From Phylloscopus collybita (Eukaryota > Chordata > Aves > Passeriformes > Phylloscopidae), in the NCBI GenBank assembly GCA_027886175.1, contig JAJNNQ010000002.1, positions 2,112,001 through 2,176,000 on the forward strand: DNA of 64,000 nucleotides. The letters are read 5' to 3'. Each line of letters starts with the position of its first letter. Position 1 is the first letter of the stretch. The notes under the pieces were generated by a model, which did no database searches, was not told the DNA's origin, and worked only from the letters and a program-made list of their open reading frames with translations. This document shows positions 57,601 to 64,000 of this stretch, one piece after another. The translations under genes and the position numbers were made by a program.

Positions 57601-59267
57601 CAGCAGGGGCAGACTGTACAAAAATATAAAATAATTCTTTAGGCAAGCAAGGCCTCCCTTGGAGAAGGAATAGAGGCAACCTCTGGAGGAGAGATTCCCA
57701 GCTGCTTTCCAATGATCTTTTGTTTTTGTGCTTGGCTGCAAGGAAAAACTAGAGAGCGTGTCTGTCAGGACACGGCTTTCATTGAGAGGAAATTGAAGGA
57801 AATTAGGAGACAGGCTGCACAGAGAGCTTCCAACTGGCCAGCTGAGGTCCCTGTTAGTGATACACGACTCAAAATGCACAATGATCATTTCAGAGCTTCG
57901 TTACAGCTTCAAATTTCATGTTTATATGATCTCCCAAAGTCGTGTTTTTATTCCTCTGTTAGCCTCTTCAATCGGTTAACAGCACAGAGCAAATAATTTC
58001 GCTCCTTTTTTAGGCTCCTTGGAAGATGCTTGAGAGGGAAATACTTGATTTCCTGGAGCAGCATGTGCTATGGATAAACAGGCATGGAAATGGCTTCTTT
58101 CTCTCATGAATTAATGGCAGGGTGAAGAGCTCTGCTGGCATTCCAGGCTGGGAACAGTCACCGAGCTTTTCCCTCCTGTGTTTTCCACAAAAGACATTCT
58201 GGAAGGCATTAGGTCTGGAGTGGAAGAAGAAGAAAGGTGGCAGGAAGAGTCCCTTCTGAGCAGAACTCCATCCACTTGATTAATGTGTGGAGAGCTGATT
58301 TCTGCAATATATTAACAGCAACAGCTGTTTGCCATGGTGTTTTTAGTGGCTGCATCTGCAGTTAAGTCCCGACCCAAATCAAAATCAAGCACCCATCTTT
58401 AATATATCTAAAATCTTCTGGAGATGGAGAGATCACCTCTCCCAAGCTGGGTTTCTGTTGTGCTTCCTTGGTTCAGCTGTCCCTGACTCAGCTCTTCTGA
58501 ATTGCTTTCATTTTCATCCAACTTTCCCTCTACAGGCAGGAAATAATTCTGGGCTGTTCCACCAGGGAAAGAAAACTGCTGATGTTCAAGGGGTTTGAGC
58601 AGCTCTGTGTGTGCTGACAACTGTCCTGCAGAGCAGTGACTGTCAGATGATGGACAGACATTGCTGCCTGGAAGAGATGAACACGTAGGAAAACAGTCAG
58701 ACAAGCCAGCAGATGAATAGATCTGCTGCTCCCTGATTGTTTCTGATGCCAGGATTACAAGTGTAAGAGACTGACTGATTGATTATCTTCCTCCTCGAGA
58801 CTTAATGGTTATAATAATAGCTGGGGTCAATCTGCCAGCAGTTGCTCATGAAAAGTAATTAATCTAGTTCATACCCTCACCCAAGGGAAGATAAATTATG
58901 GATGTATCTTCCTCTGGTTTTCCTTTGCAGAATTTCCTGGCTTCCAAGGCACTCTCAGTCCAGATACAGAGTGAGAGTTCCTTTATTGAGAGAAGTAGAA
59001 ACTTAAAATCTGTGAAAGCTGAGAAGGAAAATGTCAATCACCTAAAGGTGAAAGCAATAAACTTGGAGCCAACTCTTCATCTCTGCATTCACATTCTCTG
59101 GTACCCAGAGAGAATTGAGTTCTCTGTATGTGCCACTGTCCTGCACTACAAACTGCTCACGTGGATGAACAATCATCTTCTGAAAAAAACAGCATTTTGG
59201 GGAGACAGATGAAACTGGATCCATTTCATCTAAAAGCAAAGTGTCTTTTGAAGTGAATTCATCAGAT
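57601..59267. other. Unique non-coding sequence
   Basis: No gene or interspersed repeat recognised. A motif-rich stretch with an inverted repeat is listed at 57840-58012. The minus frame 58408-58704 (98 codons, Ser/Gly/Glu-rich) has no domain I recognise. Confidence 0.5.
57840..58012. promoter_or_regulatory. Candidate conserved non-coding element (speculative)
   Basis: Repeat-free, with CpG-containing words rare elsewhere in the window: ACACGAC at 57862-57868 and its exact inverse GTCGTGT at 57939-57945, plus CTTCGTTAC, AATCGGTTAAC and TTTCGC. It also has ATGATCATT (palindromic) and AAATAATTT. Retained CpGs in AT-rich bird DNA can mark constraint, but only alignment could show that. Confidence 0.25.
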
Positions 59268-59310
59268 GATTGGGCTAGATCATCATTGTAGGTCACTTCC
59301 AGTGGATGAA
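59268..59310 (+). mobile_element. CR1 LINE 3' tail (plus)
   Basis: GATTGGGCTAGATCATCATT then 'gtaggtcacttccagtggat' matches the sense CR1 group ending 'gatcattgtaggtcccttccaactgaaat'. It is directly continued by a TTCTC array in place of the usual ATTCT-type tail. Confidence 0.8.
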
Positions 59311-59365
59311 TTCTCTTCTCTTCTCTTCTCTTCTCTTCTCTTCTCTTCTCTTCTCTTCTCTTCTC
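59311..59365. repeat. (TTCTC)11 pentanucleotide microsatellite
   Basis: Eleven uninterrupted TTCTC units. It stands exactly where the CR1 3' tail (ATTCTATTCT-like) would be, so it probably grew from that tail. Confidence 0.95.
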
Positions 59366-60514
59366 CTATATCCTGGTCAATTTTTGAAGCCAAATTTGTA
59401 GGTGGTCAGAGGAAACACAGAGGCTCTTTCAAATGTCAGCTGAATCTCCCTTAAGATGTGGCCAAGAGAGGCTGGATGAAGTAGAGGTGGGAAGTTCTGG
59501 ATTCCATCCCACTGGATTTCATTTTGATGACAATAGAGATGTTCTGCACAACCAGCTGAGGTCTTATTCCTAACTTCAGGCTAGCTAATAGAAGGCAAGA
59601 GAACTTCAAATGTTTGCTTGTTTTGTCTGCATTTATTTATTTCCATCACTCACTGAGACTTCTTTTATGTCTCTGAAGGCTTCCTGAACATATTCCTGCC
59701 ACCATTTCCCACAGCCTCCCCTGAGACAATGTCTAAAAAGTTACAGCACTGTCTAAATTGGGGATTTAAAGCTTGCTCCAGCAATTAGCCATGTAGGTTT
59801 AATTGCCACGCAGTCAGATTTATGCATCATCTGTTATGCACCTTTGAAAAACCTTTCCCTCCACCTAAGCAATAAATATGCACAAAGACTCTCTTCTGCT
59901 TTCAGGCCTTTCAGCAGCTAAGAGGACTAAACACTACAGAGATGCTCTGTGGGGCCATGAATTTTGATTAATTCCCCAGCAATTTGCATACCTAACTAAA
60001 CAGATTCCCCTCATCATCTGAGCACTGCCACCAGTTCTTAGGATTATGTTTGGTTCCCTTTCCAAAGCTGCATTTTAACTTTAGAAGAAATATTTAATGA
60101 AAGGAGATGCTGCTTCTTCAACTTCTGCTGTTCCAGTTCTTTCAGGCTCTGTTTTTCCTGAGACTCTGAAAAGCTTGAAGTCTCCGTGGTTTCATTTCCC
60201 CTCTCTTGAGGAGACACTACAGAGAGAGACCAGAACCAAGTCTTGCCTGTGGCTTCTAACCTCCAGACGGGCATTAAAAATAAAAATAAGCTTTTTCTCA
60301 ACTGTAACCCTGTCTCCATGGTAACAACAGTGTCACTGGGTGAGTGCTGAGATCAGACTTTGTGGGCCCCACTCTCCTTGGCCCTCCTGCACTGCCCTTG
60401 GGGCCTGCAGAGATGCTCCTCTCACATATCCTCCCTCCTTTCTCCAGATGAAGTTGCAGGTGGCTTTCCCCCCCTTTTTAATTCTGTGATGCCAGAGTCA
60501 CTCCCACTGTCACT

Positions 60515-60640
60515 GGTGGGCTTGGCCTTGGACATTGGCAGGTCCCTGTTGGAGCCATTTGGCCACATTGGACATGGGGGAAGCTTCACAGCTTCTCACA
60601 GAAGCCACCTCTGTAGCCCTCACCTCGTGTGCAAACACAA
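60515..60640 (+). mobile_element. Possible LTR fragment (weak)
   Basis: 'gtccctgttggagccatttg', 'ggacatgggggaagcttcac' and 'agcttctcacagaagccacc' recall part of a songbird LTR, and the block is more GC-rich than its surroundings. There are no ends, TATA or AATAAA visible to confirm it. Confidence 0.3.
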
Positions 60641-60979
60641 TGTCATTTCATGTGAAAATTGACACAGCCCATACATGAAGTATACAGGGAAAGAATGTAT
60701 GGAAAAGCTTGTTCTAAGGCAGCTTTAATTCAGAGAGTCACAGAAACCAGACAGCTGAAATCCTGAAGAATTCATGAAGCAGATTATAAGGTTTTCTCTG
60801 ATTGTTTGTTTTTTGTTTGTGTAACACTTGATTTCACGAACACTGAACAAGCAGAGCTGTAGAGAAAAGCAGATTGGAAAAATCAGTTCTAAGGACCATG
60901 TTGCAGATTCGCTTGATCTTTTTAGTTTGCTCTCTGGGAGAACTCAGAGCATGCAGGAACAGGTTTCTCCTCTTCACAG

Positions 60980-61004
60980 CCCCTCACATCGCAGATGTGA
61001 GGGG
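60980..61004. repeat. Perfect inverted repeat, 11-bp arms, 3-bp loop
   Basis: CCCCTCACATC, loop GCA, GATGTGAGGGG. All 11 pairs match. The flanks (CA on the left, AGTAAA on the right) do not continue the pairing. No poly-T follows, and a bacterial-type terminator makes no sense in this context. Confidence 0.85.
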
Positions 61005-61370
61005 AGTAAATCAAACATTTCACCTGTTCAGCATGTCCAGGGCTGTCCCCTGAGCCTCCTGCAGAGGAGACTGAAGTAAGCAGCACAGCAAACAAGAGGG
61101 GCAATGGAACAGGACTTGATGCTTCTCAGCAAGTTCACTTTGTTTCACCTGCTGCAGAGAAACTGCCCTGAATTTGTGTCTAATCTCTTTTCTGTCTGTC
61201 TCTTCTGGTTTTCTCTGGTGGGCAGCTCCATTTGCCATCTTTTTCTCAGCTTCTGTGCCTGCAATGTCACACTGAGCACCTCTGCTCTTCATTCTGCCTC
61301 TCCCTTGACTTTCCTTCTCACTCTTGGTACCCTGCAAGCCGTGTTTCTTCAGAAAGCAGTGTGATACTGA

Positions 61371-61780
61371 AAGGGGGAAGGATCTGGAGCACAAATCTTA
61401 TGAGGACCAAGTGATAGAACCGGGGGTGTTTAGCCTGGACAAAAGAAGGATGAGGCCAGGCTTTAGTGCTCTCTACAACCACCTGAAAGCAGGTTGTAGC
61501 CAGAGGGGGACAGTTTCTTCTCCAAAGTCCTGAGGAATTTGAGGACTTGGCCTCCAGTTCCACCAGGTGAGATTTAGAATGGATATTAGGGCAAATTTCT
61601 TCACAGAAGGGGTTGTCAAGCAGTGGAACAGGCTGGACAGGGAAGTGGTGGAGTCCCCAGCCCTGGAGGTGTAAAAGACACAGTTGTGGCACATGGGGAT
61701 GTGGTTTAGTGGTGGGCTTGGCAGTTCTATGTTAATGGTTGGACTCAACGGTCTTAGAGGTTTTCTCCCCCTTCTAAATT
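61371..61780 (+). mobile_element. CR1 LINE fragment (plus), ~410 bp
   Basis: Sense CR1: 'aaggatctggagcacaaatc', 'ttatgaggaccaagtgatag', 'gtttagcctggacaaaagaa', 'ctctctacaaccacctgaaa', 'gcaggttgtagccagagggg', 'ttcttcacagaaggggttgt', 'ggacagggaagtggtggagt', 'ttaatggttggactcaacgg', 'tcttagaggttttct'. It has the 'ttaatggttggactca' 3' end like the copies at 30241 and 51612, but lacks the terminal octamers. Confidence 0.92.
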
Positions 61781-63184
61781 ATTCAACAGAAAAGATTCAT
61801 CCCACTTTCAGTTGCAATTCAGTTGCAAAAAATCATTTACACATGCATGCAGTAGAGATAGGATTCAGCTGTGATTCTTGAATTGGGATTCAAATGCTGC
61901 AATTTAGACACTTTTAAGGTCAGATGCCTTAAAATTAAACTTCTAAATTAAACAGAGAACAATTTAAAAGCCACTGCTGAGTGATAACACATCTGCAGTG
62001 TGGCTCTTCTCACTTTCTTACACATTTTGCTTAGGAAAATTAACCAGCCCCGGAGGTGCCTGCATACCCTGCTCACTCCCTAGGGAGCCTCTGACACACA
62101 CCTAGATTTGGATCAGAAAAAATCCAACAATGTGAAACAGTATTTAGGATCCAGGACAGATTTTCAGCAATTATTAGGTTCCCAAAGTTTAGCCACTGTA
62201 GTTTAATTTCACTGAAATATCGTCAAGAGAGTCAGGAGAGGGGACACATGAGCCAGAAGGTCTGAGATAGACATTTTTAAACTTTACATCCCAGCAAAAG
62301 GAAGAATGTGTTTCTGAGCTGCCTTCCCTGGCTGACTTTTACCAGGAAGAGCTTGAGTCGTACTCTGCTTCTTAGGCTTGATTTCATTTATATTTCATAC
62401 CTTGGCTCAGAGATGCATCCTGAACCTCAGAGCTGAATTCCTGATGTGCCCATGCTGAAAATGGGAAGGCAGCTTTGGCCAGACTGGGACTTCCCTTTTT
62501 TTTTTTTTTTCCTGGAGGTTTTGGTGACTTCTACTTCAGGCAGATTTTTAATCACCCCTTGCAGAAGAGAGCTGCTCACCAGCACTAAAAACCTGCCCTG
62601 GGCTGAGCCCAGCCCGTGGCTCCCCTGCCAGCATCCCCCTGGCTCCACTGCAGTGGGGCTGATTCCTGCTCTGCAGCTGAGCATCCACAGCAGAGCAGTT
62701 CGTGCCTCCTCACCCTGCTGGGTTATTTATCTAGGCTCCCTTGTCACACACACCCCCAGCAAGGGGCTCTCACACTGGGTTTTTTCCCCCCAGCACGTGT
62801 CAATCCCTGCAGTTCTCTGCCTTTCAAGGGGAGCACAGAGCAGCCACGGAGGCCTTGGACTGCCCTGCTGATGATTCCTCTGTTTACCCAGTGGGAAAGC
62901 AGCTGCTTGCTGTTTGCCCAATTTTGCTGCTAAAAGCCTTGTTTTTCTCATCAGGAAAAAAAAAAAAAAAAGCCCTCAGCACTCATCATCTCAAAAGCCT
63001 CCTGTTTTTTTATGAGGATCTTTTATCAGCATATATTCCATCGTTGCTCGTATCTATTCTTGCTGATGGCACATGCTGGCACAGACTGGTTATCTTCTCT
63101 TTATTGAGATATTTAGGTGGCTACAATTCCTGGAGATATAAGTGCTCAGGTAAATAGACACACAGGGCGAAAACAGTGTGGAAT
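61781..63184. other. Unique non-coding sequence
   Basis: No gene or interspersed repeat recognised. T-run at 62497-62510 and A-run at 62956-62971. The 141-codon plus frame at 62446-62871 and overlapping frames in other phases have no domain; the stretch 62570-62870 is simply GC-richer. Confidence 0.45.
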
Positions 63185-63312
63185 TAGAGAACCACAGAAT
63201 CAGGGAATGGTTTGGGTGGGAAGTGATCTTAAAGATCATCTGGTCCCAGCCCCTGCCATGGGCAGGGACACCTTCCACAGTCCCAGGCTGTTCCAAGCCC
63301 CATCCAGCCTGG
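63185..63312 (-). mobile_element. CR1 LINE fragment (minus, short)
   Basis: TTAGAGAACCACAGAATCAG, 'ggaatggtttgggtgggaag', 'tgatcttaaagatcatctgg', 'cccctgccatgggcagggac', 'accttccacagtcccaggct', 'gttccaagccccatccagcc', TGG. It stops abruptly at 63312. Confidence 0.92.
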
Positions 63313-64000
63313 TTTTGTGTCATAAGCAAAACCAACATTAAGAAAATATTTGTTCCAACTGCTCAGAGGAGCCCTAAGGAAAATGCAAAAGTAAGATGTT
63401 CATAATTACTCCTGGTGTTAAATTGCATTGAATTGTTCAGGTCTGCCATCTGCATCCGAATTTTAGGGGTTTTTAGATAGATCAAACATTTCAGCATGGA
63501 CTTGAGAACCTTTCCTCAAAATCAACATCTGATTTTCATTAAGGAAGGATTTTTGACACATACACTGAACTGCAATGGGAATACTTCATTTTTCTTTCAT
63601 TATTTTATATTTCATTGCTCAAATATCTGGCTATAAAGAAAGATAAGTGGAGCATTCATAGAAGAGTAGTACATGACCAAAAGCTGAGCAGGGCCCTGTG
63701 AAGCAAAAAAAAAAAGCAGAAAAATTAGAGGAATTTAACTTCCTGTTGTCTCAGTCTGCCATTACATGAGTCACCAAATATTCCTGTCCATCACACATCA
63801 GAAGCTGAGGTACCAGTGTTCTGGCAGTTCTCTTGCTGGGTACAGAGGTAACAACTTCCTTCTAAAAGCATCTGAATTGTTGTGAAATAGCTGATAAATG
63901 CAAGCATCAGAAAGCAAAGGGGGAAAGGCAGAAAAAATGTTAAAAAAAAAAAAAAAGAGAGAGAGAGAGAAGCAAAAAGAACCCAACATTTTAAATGTGA
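63313..64000. other. Unique non-coding sequence
   Basis: No gene recognised. Near the end an A-run (63942-63955) is followed by a short (GA)n (63957-63970). Confidence 0.45.

Larger units (their letters stand above)
59366..61370. other. Unique non-coding sequence
   Basis: No gene recognised. A possible LTR fragment (60515-60640) and a perfect hairpin (60980-61004) are listed separately. Confidence 0.45.

Noticed and set aside
57334..57888. 184-codon minus-strand frame with Lys/Ala/Gln repeats
   Set aside because: The repeats are the octamer array; no domain elsewhere, no splice or start context supporting a gene.
60980..61004. GC-rich hairpin considered as a rho-independent terminator
   Set aside because: No T-run follows and the context is a vertebrate genome.

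Overview
This 64 kb window looks like non-coding DNA from a bird, most probably a songbird. The evidence is the repeat content. About twenty CR1 LINE fragments are present on both strands, all 5'-truncated and keeping the characteristic 3' end. There are also several avian-type retroviral LTRs, and nothing resembling a mammalian SINE. The species cannot be read from the sequence. No protein-coding exon, tRNA, rRNA, CRISPR array or bacterial-type operon was recognised. The longest open frames fall in low-complexity tracts, microsatellites or CR1 copies, or show no recognisable domain. The window therefore reads as an intergenic stretch or part of a very large intron.

Layout. 1-4.7 kb: unique AT-rich DNA with one A/C-rich tract. 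4.7-4.9 kb: compact LTR, minus strand. 6.87-7.85 kb: 669-bp LTR (family 'TGTCTTGG', minus) followed by a CR1. 11.5-13.0 kb: CR1 fragment, 538-bp LTR (plus) with an internal ~11-bp minisatellite, and the first copy of an unclassified repeat ending in a CR1 tail. 17.9-21.5 kb: second copy of that repeat, four more CR1 fragments and a hexanucleotide array grown inside one of them. 25.3-27.9 kb: CR1 copies and a 44-A run. 30.2-31.5 kb: CR1 tail, a broken retroviral integrase fragment on the minus strand, and a U3-truncated 'TGTCTTGG' LTR on the plus strand. 37-38.5 kb: CR1 and a 652-bp solo LTR of the same family with a 5-bp target-site duplication. 42-43 kb: CR1 and another LTR. 48.5-52.2 kb: CR1, then a CR1 split by a 291-bp solo LTR with a perfect 6-bp target-site duplication. 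55.2-57.6 kb: long GGAA/GAAA compound microsatellite, CR1 and an octamer array. 59.2-63.3 kb: CR1 copies, a TTCTC array on a CR1 tail and a perfect 11-bp-arm hairpin.

The repeats give some relative dating: the 51.9 kb LTR is younger than the CR1 it splits, and the hexanucleotide array is younger than its host CR1. The segments between repeats look like single-copy DNA. A few (around 1.7, 10.3, 39.5 and 57.9 kb) contain clustered homeodomain, GATA or octamer-like motifs and are candidate conserved non-coding elements, but only alignment could establish that. I found no clear sign of a new molecular system. The most unusual items are the unclassified repeat with a CR1 tail, the opposed integrase/LTR junction, and the nested LTR. 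All family assignments are by eye and by recall of avian repeats, without database searching.
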